Below the pieces are notes generated by a model. It was given only the letters and a program-made list of their open reading frames with translations. It ran no database searches and was not told where the DNA came from. A DNA stretch of 26,855 nt from Nemertoderma westbladi (taxonomy: Eukaryota > Xenacoelomorpha > Nemertodermatida > Nemertodermatidae). The position numbers and the translations under genes are program-made. The first letter of the stretch is position 1. Each line of letters opens with the position of its first letter. Shown in pieces: positions 9,566-18,761 of this stretch. Location: contig JAUCBJ010000864.1 in the NCBI GenBank assembly GCA_032718475.1, positions 1-26,855 of the forward strand. The letters run 5' to 3'.

Positions 9566-10520
9566 CGGAAAACCAGCCAATGCGGGGTGGCCAGCACTTG
9601 GCCAGTATACGTGTATCTGTTAGCAGGTCAACATGTAGGTAGAACCGTGTGTAATAAGTTATCCATATTCTGTGTATATCCGTTTCCCAATATTGATTAC
9701 GTTTAGTTGGCTATTGATAAGTGTGAAGGTCAAACAGTTTTTGACCGTCACCCATACAGTACATTGATTGTGCTGTTTAGTGGTACACCAGCCTATGCCC
9801 TTTCAACAACAGACAGGTGACGCGTACAAGACACGACACAAACACCGATCGGGATCCTGTGCCAACTCGGATCCCGTCACAAATAAACCAGCTAAAGACC
9901 TTCAATATTCTATTTCATAGGTAATAATAATAAGAAAAACCTGACATGTTGTAGTCGTACTAAATCTGTAAAATGCAATATTAACTTCACTGCATTGACC
10001 ATAAATTTTGTCTCACTTGGCCAATAAGACAAAATCAATGAATTCAGACTGGACGCAAGACTGATTTACAACTGACAAATTTTGTCTCATCTGATCAATG
10101 AGACAACAATTTCGACTAATTATTCTATCATCTGATCATGATAAATTAGACGATAATTATGACTTTGGACCATTTTACATTTGAATTACGACCACAGTAT
10201 TATTATATATAAACCTATCGAGTACATAAGAAGCAGAGTCTAACATATACTTGGGTGAATGCGAATTGCAATGGAAATATTTATTTAAAGTGAGGAATTA
10301 GAATTGTGACTTTAGACAGGACTTGGAACTACAAATTATAACTTATAAATATCAATATAATTATATAAATCGTGGGCTAAAATGTATGCAGCGGAGTATG
10401 TAATAAGTTGAATGCCTAGGTGTAAGTAAGAATGCTACTAAAACAGTGCACAGTGTAAGAGTAACAGTAGTATTTAAAATATTCATTTAACACTGAATCA
10501 CCTACCGAACTAGCCAACTG
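9566..10520. other. Spacer without genes, rich in small inverted repeats
   Basis: No coding region is supported. Visible structures are GGTCAAA/TTTGACC near 9729-9746, the 8-bp stem CGGGATCC/GGATCCCG at 9850-9876, and a cluster of three hairpins at 10,005-10,143 listed separately. Otherwise AT-rich. Confidence 0.5.
10005..10143. repeat. Three successive short hairpins
   Basis: Hairpin 1: ATTTTGTCT...AGACAAAAT (10,005-10,035). Hairpin 2: TTGTCTCAT-CTGATCA-ATGAGACAA (10,082-10,106). Hairpin 3: TATCAT-CTGATC-ATGATA (10,126-10,143). Hairpins 1 and 2 share arm sequence, and loops 2 and 3 share CTGATC, so they look like diverged duplicates. Confidence 0.6.
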
Positions 10521-10525
10521 AAATT

Positions 10526-11765
10526 TCAAATGGATTTATAATATCCATCCTCTGGATGGATGTTATACATCCATCCACTGGATCTATCCTCTAGTGATTC
10601 TGAGAGTACTCCTAAGTCATCAGAAAAGTCTAGATCAGTTAGGTACTTGGCAGGATTTCCTCGACTTCTGGAGCCAGTAGGTGGAGTTATCATTACCCCG
10701 TCATCATTATGATGATCTAAGGACATGCGTAGAACAAAGTCAACCACAATTATGAACAAGAATGGTGCAAGTGTGTCTCCTTGGAGGACGCCCCATAACA
10801 CTTCAAATGGTTATGTGTCACCGTCAACAGTAGACACAAATGTTGTCGAACCATCGTATACTGATCTGATTGCTGCAATAATTTCATCAGGAATCCCATA
10901 TAATGAAATATAATTGAAGAAGTCAACAATGATAACAGCCAGATGCTTGTCTTTCTTTTTTGATAACTCTCCAATTATCCTTCTAAGTGCCAAAATGGGA
11001 TCCATGGTCCCACGACCTTTATGGAACCCATTCTGATTTCCACGGAGCAGTCTCTCAATGGGATCCCTGATGCGATTTAATATAATTCTACTGTATAGCT
11101 TTGCAGCAATTGAGATCAATGAGATTCCCCAAAAAGAAGCAAAGAGTGTTAGGTTGCCCTTCTTGGGAACTGGCACCAACTTATTTGTTTTCATTTCTTG
11201 TGGGACTCTTATTGTTCTGTACATGTCTACTATGATGGGATAGATGACTCTTTAAACAATCAGGTATTTGAAAGACCTCAGGGGGGGGACACCATCTACT
11301 CCACTGGAACGATTGGTCTTAATGCTCTTTGCAGCAGCCTTCACTCCTGCAAAGGAGATATCGCCAATGGGAATACAGAGTATAGACTCAGACACTTTTA
11401 CTTCTATAAAGTTATCGGGCAATACCCTGTCATTATTAAGGAGCTTTTCAAAGTAGGCCTTCCAACCATTGAGGCAATTGGCTGGTGATTCTGCCTTTAC
11501 CTTGGTGGTTGGTTGGCTTTCCATGCAGTAAGGAAGTTGATGAATTTCCATGCCTGGGATGATTGCCTCCTGTCATCAGCATCATTGATGGCATTAACCT
11601 GTTGGTTTATAAGCTCCTGTAGATTAACAAGAGTACTGCCTGTTCAGGGATCTAGATGCAGCCTTAACTGCATTCTTGGCCGAGGACGCCGAGTCTGTTT
11701 AAGGCCACATATCACGAACAAGATCACTTTGTGATAACACAGGATATTTGTTTTGCATTAGTAGA
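10526..11765 (-). pseudogene. Truncated non-LTR (LINE) retrotransposon reverse transcriptase
   Basis: Read on the minus strand, the order is: a pre-RT segment (WKFINFLTAWKAN near 11,520; WKAYFEKLLNND near 11,460; KTNRSSGVDGVP near 11,290), fingers (NKLVPVPKKGN, QNGFHKGRGTMDPILALRRI at 11,190-10,990), then YGIPDEIIAAIRSVYDGS, GVLQGDTLAPFLFII and YLTDLDFSDDLGVLS (10,800-10,600). This is a LINE endonuclease-RT ORF2 type protein. Between IIVDF and YGIP about 20 codons holding the first catalytic Asp region are deleted, the usual ADD is SDD, and frames change near 11,250 and 10,810. The 5' and 3' parts are missing. An invertebrate LINE clade is likely; the exact clade cannot be set. It is dead. 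Confidence 0.85.
10543..10576. repeat. Alternating GGAT/ATCC hairpins at the LINE 3' end
   Basis: GGATGGAT (10,554-10,561) can pair with ATCCATCC upstream (10,543-10,550, 3-nt loop); extended to GGATGGATG (10,554-10,562) it can pair with CATCCATCC downstream (10,568-10,576, 5-nt loop). The two foldings exclude each other. It probably derives from the simple repeat tail of the LINE, inverted on itself. Confidence 0.6.
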
Positions 11766-11769
11766 TGCT

Positions 11770-13555
11770 GAAATCCTCCCACCATGCAGTGAAAACATAT
11801 CAGATCATCGCATTGTTGCATTGACTCTAAAGTGCAATCAAGTCAATCAGGTCAGTCAGTCTGTCTAAGACAGCTGTTAATAGATGTTTATTCACTTTAA
11901 TTTTCAGTATTGTGTACTATATGTACTGCGCATATACTAACTTCATATCTTCAATAAGGTTTAGGAGTTTATGTGAATAAAATAATGTTATTATCTTATC
12001 TTAGTTAACAAATGCAAGATGATCATAACAGTACCTCAGAATTTCAAGGTATAAGCACAAATAGTACCACTATACAAAAGCTACGAAATAATATCTACTA
12101 TAGTAAAGTAGTGCATCGCAGATTCACTCACTATAAAATGATCAATTCACTAGATCATTTGATTTAAAACACCTTCTTATCTGGTCAGATGGTGTGCATC
12201 AGGCCAATTTAAATCCGGACATAAGTTTCTTTGTTAAATGATATCCATTTGATTTTGATTTGACCTTGAATTATGGCGAGAGCCATCATTTCGAGGGATT
12301 TCCTGAGAGCATTGGCGGGATGATAAAGCATAAAGAAAAGGTGTGCAGGGAAGGAGGTAATTGCGAATGCGAAACATATTGCTATGTATGTAGATAAACA
12401 GAGGCTATCATTGTGTGCGAAAATTAATCCAAGAAGTTTGCTGCAAGAACATCAAGTAACACACCTTATCGAGATTATGCATAGTTGCTTAGGTGTATCG
12501 AGTGTAATAATTGTGATGACTCAAATACAATGCCGATACCAGAAACTCATAGAAAATCATATTGATGGTGACAAGGATAGCGACGGTGAAGTTGACGTTT
12601 TGTCAGAAAACGATGGTTTCGGGCCAGTTGAGGATGATCCACGTTGTGCTGTGTGGTATCCATTGGAAGGTACAATAATACCATATACAGTACATACGTT
12701 GCTGTACGAGTGTACAGTTTAAGGAATTCATCTGTGTGGTGTTGGTTTTGGAACCATCAGTAGAAGGCAACAAAGGTATATTCCGTATAAAGTTTATGCA
12801 TTTTCGTTTCACGGAAACACGTTGTACACGTTGAATCACGTTGTTTAAATTCCCTGATGTAGTAGATGAAATCTTTGGTGTTAAAGGAGTCGCTGTTAGT
12901 GGATTGCTACTACTTCCAGCAATTATTTAACGACGTGGTACATACCACTTTGATACTGACCTGTCAATATTCGATCACATTAAAGAAGTTGTGATAAAAA
13001 GTGTGACGGGATAAGAGATCCCGCCCGAGTAAGTTGTTTATACGCGTCACCGTTGAGATGATATAGATAACTTGGCCGAGGCCGTTGGAGAAAAACGTTC
13101 TGAGTTTGATGTTCCTTGCGTTCTAATATATGTATGATAATAGCACAATATAGATTGCATATGTTAACTGAATACCGGTAATGGTAATGTATGATGACAG
13201 CCGATAAACAATGACGGTGAAACAATATTACCGGTCTGCACTGAAACTGGGTAACTGACTAACTGAATCACAAACCGGTAACGAGAGGTAATATATGATT
13301 GATATACCAATATTGCTTCACTTCCTACGCTAGACTGGCCTGTTACCTAATGGATGCTCTTCTGTGCCCTACCACGTGCTTTCCTCCCCCCATATTGGCT
13401 AATGTTCTACTTGTCACCCTTTCACTCTCTGGGAGTGTTTCCCCTCTGCTGCTAGCCTCTGCTAGCTGTGTCCCCTCCGAGGTGGTTTGACCTCTAACCT
13501 TCCTTTGTGTGTGGCTTCGGGGCTTGTGTTGCCCCCCCCCCCAAATGTTGGTTGT
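11770..13555. other. Spacer between LINE remnant and copy B 3' end; weak frame only
   Basis: The longest frame (12,384-12,722, plus, 112 codons) has no recognisable domain, an unremarkable composition and no neighbours that support it; a second frame continues past its stop. Around 13,160-13,280 there are three ACCGGTAA-type motifs. An 11-C tract lies at 13,532-13,542. Nothing here is a confident gene. Confidence 0.4.
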
Positions 13556-13586
13556 GATACGAGATTAATATTGCTAATCTCGTATC
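13556..13586. repeat. Perfect 12-bp hairpin beside copy B 3' end
   Basis: GATACGAGATTA (13,556-13,567) and TAATCTCGTATC (13,575-13,586) pair perfectly around a 7-nt loop. It lies about 50 bp beyond the conserved 3' structure of copy B; no equivalent was found in copy A. It could be a terminator-like or terminal structure. Confidence 0.7.
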
Positions 13587-13634
13587 TCCAACATATTACT
13601 GAAAATGCCATCCCATTTTCTGGTGGGTAATGAG

Positions 13635-13720
13635 GCGGAATTGAATCCGCTTACACTCCCCCCCCATGCTATCTTCCCGGTGAAAAGATAGCATCAACTA
13701 CAAGTGCGCTTCAATTCCGC
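13635..13720 (-). other. 3' nested stem-loop structure, copy B
   Basis: Inner hairpin 13,666-13,678 with 13,682-13,694 (13 pairs; perfect on the plus strand as ATGCTATCTTCCC apart from two G/A positions that become G-U pairs in the minus-strand transcript). Outer helix GCGGAATTGA (13,635-13,644) with TCAATTCCGC (13,711-13,720), 10 perfect pairs. Compared with copy A one outer pair is exchanged (T-A for G-C). Confidence 0.75.
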
Positions 13721-13814
13721 TGGAACCCGATCTACTATCGGGTGTGGGGTGGAGTTCTTTTCTTAGAGTCGGCTTTCCAGGCTGCTCCCTCTGGGTATGA
13801 TATTGCTACCCCTT

Positions 13815-13846
13815 CTTGGTGCAATCGCAACCTATGTTGCACCAAG
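13815..13846 (-). other. 3' stem-loop 1, copy B
   Basis: CTTGGTGCAA (13,815-13,824) pairs perfectly with TTGCACCAAG (13,837-13,846), loop 12 nt. Orthologous to 9350-9383 of copy A, with a compensated pair. Confidence 0.7.
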
Positions 13847-13894
13847 ATATCTGACGTCTCCGTTCGAGACAATTGTGGACTCCTCTAACACAAT

Positions 13895-14000
13895 TTTATA
13901 TCACATCTCTCTAAACTCACTCTAACTTCACTCTGAACTCACTCTAACTCCACTCTGAACTCACTCTAACTCCACTCTGAACTCACTTTAACTACACTCT
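13895..14000. repeat. 22-bp tandem repeat, about four copies
   Basis: Units of the form CTCTAACTCCACTCTGAACTCA repeat in the 3' region of copy B. Copy A has no such array, so it is a local expansion. Confidence 0.8.
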
Positions 14001-14329
14001 GCTCATTCCCCACATTTGAATTGCACCCGTCTACATTCTGCGTACGTCAACACCTCTTCTCCATTCCTCCCCCATGTTCCTATACTCAACCCACATTTAT
14101 TCCACTCCACTCACTCCTGACGAGCCTCACCCTCCCCTTTTGTGCCGTCGCACTCAGAAAGTGTGATTTGTCTACTGTCCCGTGCTCCTAGTATAGTCAG
14201 TTGGCCCCACTCCCAGTAGCTAGTTGGAAAAAGGTTACATTACTATAGTACTTACTTTGATTATATTGATTCTAATTATATTCTATTGATTATTACATAC
14301 GTACATACTAATTGCACTTTATTAAATTT
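14001..14329 (-). other. 3' untranslated-like region of copy B
   Basis: Shares short blocks with copy A 8881-9349 in inverted order, including an AATAAATG motif (complement near 14,095) that could be a polyadenylation signal. No coding potential seen. Confidence 0.45.
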
Positions 14330-14715
14330 GCACTTAGGAGTTTGTATTACCTCACATGCGGTGCCTTCCAGGCATCCCCACATCGCTCCTCCCGTCTTCG
14401 GGAACCATCTCAGTTCCTTCCCTCTATCGTCGTCCTGTCTGGGTCGCTTCCTTCCCTCTGGATTGTCTTCTTTGAGACTCCTCATTCTTGCCGTTACCGC
14501 CTTACTAATTCCCGTGGTCGATTCTTTGGGCACTGGTGTTATTAGCTCCCGGTAACGCTTCGCAGGTGGCCCTTCCAAATGCCCCTCCCGCTTCCCCCTA
14601 GTAGCGTCCCACAAGATCATCTTCATGGTTTGCGGCACATGCTCCGCCAGGAAATCTCTAAACTCTCCTCTGTTCTCCGGTGCCCATCTATCCAAATACC
14701 TCTGCGTATTGATGA
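14330..14715 (-). pseudogene. C-terminal part of exonuclease/zinc-finger ORF
   Basis: Frame reading INTQRYLDRWAPENRGEFRD, then KREGHLEGPPAKRYRE, GISKAV and a basic RKRPRQDDDRGKELRW tail that could act as a nuclear-localisation signal. It matches copy A (8464-8700): NTQR.LD.W, EFR, GHL.GPPAKRYRE and GISKAV are kept while the codons differ mostly at third positions (for example four silent changes within GPPAKRYRE), a sign of past selection on the protein. It lies in a different frame from the segment before it; in both copies a stop precedes it, so it might be a separate exon or follow a programmed or accidental frame change. Confidence 0.65.
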
Positions 14716-15423
14716 CCCCACCCTACGATGCCGCCGTCGCTACTTCTTGGTAAGTAAATGGAAGTCTCCTCTTAATAATTTCCAGATGGGCCTGCTGGTT
14801 GATATTGAAGAAACCCCACCGGAACTCCCAGGCTTTCATTCTCTGTCGAGTCATGATGCAGACGTTGGCCCACTCCTCGAAGATCTTAAACTTCTCCTCG
14901 TCGTCCATCCAGTCGCACTGGCACCCATAGTGCCTTCGGAAGTTACAGTTAGAACACCGGTTGTGCAACCTCGGACACGCCCCATCCTATGACTCGACTC
15001 GCGGCAGTAGAGGCAACTCGTCCCCTTCTGAAATCGATACAAACAGCTCTTTTCCTGGTGAGTAAGCCTCCCGAAGTAATCGCAGCCATGTATCAACACA
15101 TCCCGCCCCAAGTCGTCTTTTGCCCCAAGCGGTCTCCTAGGTCTATGGAGCCGTTGGTAAGCAAACTTCTGGACGTTAATGTCTCTGTCCATGTCTACGT
15201 CCTCGTCTCGCCTCGGCATCGTCTCTCCAAACACTACCCGTGGTGCCGTTCCCGGTTGCTCGCCCAACCTGATGGTGCTCCCCGCGAAATCCATCGCCGG
15301 CTCCTCGTGCACCCAGGTCCGCTTGCCGGGTTTATCCCAGAAGGCCCTTGCCCCGCTGGCCGTCACCACTCTCCCACCAACCCAGTCCGTGTCTGAGTGG
15401 CCGATCCTCTCGATGGGCGGCAT
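14716..15423 (-). pseudogene. Cysteine-rich (zinc-binding-like) part of exonuclease ORF
   Basis: Two overlapping frames carry one protein region. The first (from 15,423) starts MPPIERIGHSDTDWVGGRVV and reaches CLYRFQKGTSCLYCRESSH. After a frame change near 14,990 the second continues CSNCNFRRHYGCQCDW, then KIFEEWANVCIMTRQRMKAW and ends at 14,723. Together they give a cluster of CxxC pairs with a nearby His, as in zinc-binding modules of nucleic-acid-binding proteins. The spacing does not match the retroviral CCHC knuckle exactly, so the type is left open. The whole cluster is deleted in copy A. Confidence 0.6.
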
Positions 15424-16135
15424 CTCCCGAACTCGTCGTCATCCTCATCCCCCGCTGAGAGTCGATCCAAACCCAGTATCCCGGCAAACCCACTGTGTCC
15501 CTTCCCACCTTGGCTCTTGCCCGTAACTTCCCATCCTTCCAGTTCTCTCGGTCTCTTCCTCGCGAAATCGCCCTCAGAGCCCGCTGGCATGGGCATCGCT
15601 TGCAATCCTGATGTCGACTGTTTCGGCGATTCTTCCGTCCATCCTAGCTCCTCCCCCAGAAACTCGCCCGAGTTCCCTGATCCCCACCATAACTCGTCAA
15701 AGTTCTGGGCCTCGAACCCGTGGTCCTCTCCTCTAGCTTCCGCCTCTCTTTCGTCTGCCTCCCTCCTTTCTCGTCTGGCAACTTCTTCCAGTCGCTTCTC
15801 CTCTAGTCTATCTGCCTCCAGCTTTTCCCACCTCTGATATGGTGCATCCACCTCCCTGTCTACTAGATGTCGGCAGTTGTAGTATACCGACTCGCCCTTC
15901 AGCCCCGGGTGGTCTGCCAGACCTTCGAAGGCCACCTTGAAGGCTCTTCTGTTGTTCAGGGGTGATCCTGACAGCAGGAACGCCGTTGGCTCTCTTCCGA
16001 TAACCACGGCCATGAATAGGTTTAGCAAACCTATCATTATCCAATCCTCCTGAAGAATATATCGCTTCTGATATATCTCTATCGCTCCTCTCCGGAACTG
16101 ATGCACCTCCTGTTTCCCTGGCCTCGCTCCCCACT
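15410..16135 (-). pseudogene. Middle part of exonuclease ORF: domain end and charged coiled coil
   Basis: Open from about 16,150 to 15,363, using a frame shifted relative to the exonuclease core. It starts with VHQFRRGAIEIYQKRYIL, which may be the last helix region of the exonuclease domain with its YxxxD/E-like site (RYILQED). Next comes NNRRAFKVAFEGLADHPGLK, then a strongly charged helical stretch (KLEADRLEEKRLEEVARRER, then READEREAEARGED; about 15,840-15,740) that predicts a coiled coil. An acidic Ser/Gly-rich linker follows. The frame is left near 15,420. Confidence 0.6.
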
Positions 16136-16929
16136 TCAGCGAATTCGCCAGCTCCGCTCCGCTCCGTACTCCTCCCTGAATTTACCCCAGTCCATCTGCT
16201 TGTGGCAGACGAGTCCCATGAGTTGGCCCATCGTCACTGCTCCGCAATGTCCTGAGTTCTCTACCAATCCCAACCCGTCTGGCCCTGTCATGGCCATGTA
16301 GACCGCTTGCATGTCCAGGAGGTTGGGGGTCTCCGGCCCGACGATCCTCTCCGCATCATCGCGGATCGCCAATCCCACCTTCATTGTCGACTTCTCTCTT
16401 ACAAGGTTCTGCACCGCCCTTGGCAACCGGTTTAATTTCGGCCCTCTCTTCTTCCCATATGTTCCCAGATTAAACAGGAATATGTCTCCATTTGGCGCAG
16501 CCAAATGCAGTAGTATGGTTCTGGCCGACCCCGCCGACCCTCTTCTCGAACCCTCGTCGTCTTCCACAGTCCCTTCGTTGTCTAGGACCATGTATCCTCC
16601 CCTGTTTACGCACTCTACGAACCTCCTCCAATCCTTTCTCGGTGGTTCCCTCGGATACTTCGGTATCCTGAACTTCGCCTCGTCTCCCTTCACCACATAG
16701 TGGAAATGCTCGAGGATCGCGTTGTCTAGCGACGGTGTCCCGTAGGTCCCGACCAGTCGCCTCTCGTGCATCTCCCTGAAATGGTCCTGCAGTGCTCGCG
16801 CCTTGTGACCCTTCGCTAACGGCTCGTAGTATCCCCTCGTCTTCTCCTCCGGATGCCTTTGGGTAAAGTCTACTAATATCTCCTTCCTTCTTCTTTTGCC
16901 TTTCTCTTCCTGACAAGTCTCTCCGCCAT
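16136..16929 (-). pseudogene. 3'-5' exonuclease-like domain (DEDD, WRN/Exd2 type), frameshifted
   Basis: Start ATGGCGGAG at 16,929 is shared with copy A; that frame stops after 18 codons, while an overlapping frame is open from about 16,950 to 16,136. From the Met at 16,771: LVGTYGTPSLDNAILEHFHY (6-25), then YMVLDNEG (60-67) as the D-x-E motif I, LLHLAAPNGDIFLFNLG (87-103), LPRAVQNLV (116-124), KVGLAIRDDAERI (131-143) with the motif II Asp, LLDMQAVYMA (151-160), and MGQLMGLVCHKQMDWGKF (181-198). Order and spacing follow the DnaQ-like 3'-5' exonuclease family, which degrades DNA or RNA ends. The last catalytic site falls after a frameshift and is uncertain. It sits downstream of pol, where env-like ORFs sit in some retroelements. 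Only indels, not stops, break it. Confidence 0.7.
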
Positions 16930-17517
16930 TACGAATGCTCCCTATCGCTCACCCAGTTGGTGGTGCCTTGCCAAGGCTCAAAATAGATGATTGACGTTCT
17001 TAAGATGGTCTGTATAGTTCGGTAATGGCCTATCTCTCTCAGAACACTAGGTTTTACACTATATTTTGAGCTATGTACCCCCCAAACTGCTAATTTTCCT
17101 AAATTCCCCAAATTTGTCAGTTACTTTTATTATATTCTAGAATTTTCCCGCCTACTGTTGCCATAATTTGTTAGAATTTTAATTGAATATTAATTTTCAA
17201 TCCTATTAATGTGCTATTAATACTCATAACGGGTTATTTCTGCCTAGATACCCCCTATAGTTTACATACAGAGTAGACTAGCTATTCTCTAATGTGCTAG
17301 TCTGCACCAGGTAACCTCCTGACCCTGTATCAAACATTCTAACCTACTCTACGGGCTGTTCAGTACAGTAGTCTGTCTTGTGCGGCCTACACTGTCTATC
17401 CTGCTGTACCCACGTGCCCCCCTCTCACTTTCGTGGCGCTTTCTATGCCCACAGCCCCTACGGTACTACGTACCCTATCACCACTATTCCTATGATATAT
17501 TTACCTATCATACTATC
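16930..17517 (-). other. Leader between minisatellites and exonuclease ORF
   Basis: Holds the conserved block upstream of the ATG (16,930-16,970), then AT-rich sequence with a GGGGGGTACATAG motif (complement near 17,075) that recalls the 37-bp repeat. No gene is seen; the short frames here look like chance. Confidence 0.4.
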
Positions 17518-17865
17518 CATTCTCTTACTACTAACTCTACTAACTCTCTAACTCTACTAACACTCTAACTCTACTAACTCTCTAACTCTACTAACTCTCT
17601 AACTCTACTAACACTCTAACTCTCTAACTCTCTAACTCTCTAACTCTCTAACTCTCTAACTCTCTAACTCTCTTACTCTCTAACTCTCTAACTCTCTAAC
17701 TCTCTAACTCTCTGACTCTCTAACACTTCTAAACTCTTCTAACTCTTCTAACTCTCTAACTCTCTAACTCTCTAACTCTACTAACTCTCTATCTCTCTAA
17801 CACTCTAACTCTACTAACTCTCTAACTCTACTAACTTTCTAACTCTCTAACTCTACTAACGGTAC
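17518..17865. repeat. 8-bp CTAACTCT-type satellite
   Basis: Tandem CTCTAACT units with interspersed CTACTAACT variants fill this stretch. It grades directly into the 37-bp array, which contains the same words, so the longer repeat probably grew from it by capturing a GGTACTATGTACC segment. Confidence 0.9.
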
Positions 17866-18547
17866 TATGTACCCTCTTACACTCTAACTCTACTAACGGT
17901 ACTATGTACCCTCTTACACTCTAACTCTACTAACGGTACTATGTACCCTCTTACACTCTAACTCTACTAACGGTACTATGTACCCTCTTACTCTCTAACT
18001 CTACTAACGGTACTATGTACCCTCTTACTCTCTAACTCTACTAACGGTACTATGTACCCTCTTACACTCTAACTCTACTAACGGTACTATGTACCCTCTT
18101 ATACTCTAACTCTACTAACGGTACTATGTACCCTCTTACTCTCTAACTCTACTAACGGTACTATGTACCCTCTTACACTCTAACTCTACTAACGGTACTA
18201 TGTACCCTCTTACACTCTAACTCTACTAACGGTACTATGTACCCTCTTACACTCTAACTCTACTAACGGTACTATGTACCCTCTTACTCTCTAACTCTAC
18301 TAACGGTACTATGTACCCTCTTACACTCTAACTCTACTAACGGTACTATGTACCCTCTTACTCTCTAACTCTAACTCTACTAACGGTACTATGTACCCTC
18401 TTACTCTCTAACTCAACTAACAGTACTATGTACCCCCTTACTCTCTAACTCTACTAACAGTACTATGTACCCTCTTACACTCTAACTTTACTAACGGTAC
18501 TATGTACCCTCTTACACTCTAACTGTACTAACGGTACTATGTACCCT
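17862..18547. repeat. 37-bp minisatellite, about 19 copies
   Basis: Unit: GGTACTATGTACCCTCTTAC plus ACTCTAACTCTACTAAC, 37 bp, highly uniform with few substitutions and one small expansion near 18,365. Each unit contains the inverted repeat GGTAC-TAT-GTACC. The position between the purine-rich block and the exonuclease ORF matches the 57-bp array of copy A. Confidence 0.92.
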
Positions 18548-18716
18548 CTTACTCCCGTGGTATGTTTATATACCACACCCCCTATACTTCTATCTGCCTA
18601 CTTACTTACTACTACGTACTATCTACTATTACTTTCTCTATCTAACTTTTATTTATTTCTACTACTTTATTTTTATTATTTTTATTTTTTTATATTTGTG
18701 TGGGAAGGGCGTCTCG
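18548..18716 (-). other. AT-rich stretch after the purine-rich block
   Basis: Read on the minus strand, an AAATATAAAAAAATAAAAAT run follows the block, as in copy A (7372-7400). No coding potential. Confidence 0.5.
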
Positions 18717-18740
18717 CCCTCAATCCCACCCCCCTCAGTC
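18717..18740 (-). promoter_or_regulatory. Polypurine-tract-like block, copy B
   Basis: Identical over 24 bases to 7328-7351 of copy A. It lies 22 bp past the integrase stop codon (18,762), the usual site of a polypurine tract that primes plus-strand synthesis in LTR elements. Confidence 0.6.
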
Positions 18741-18761
18741 CAACACATGTATGACTAAACT

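Noticed and set aside
12384-12722. Possible 112-codon gene
   Set aside because: No domain, no homologous copy in the window and stops all around; kept only as a weak frame in the spacer entry.
14286-16700. Plus-strand frames opposite the exonuclease ORF
   Set aside because: Ser/Pro/Leu-rich antisense shadows without domains; the minus strand has recognisable motifs and homology to copy A.
14330-16929. Envelope-like protein downstream of pol
   Set aside because: No signal peptide, transmembrane segment or furin-type site; the sequence fits an exonuclease fold and a Cys-rich module.
17518-18547. Telomeric or interstitial telomere array (CTAACTCT-type)
   Set aside because: The unit is 8 bp and not a known telomere repeat, grades into a 37-bp minisatellite, and lies within a mobile element.
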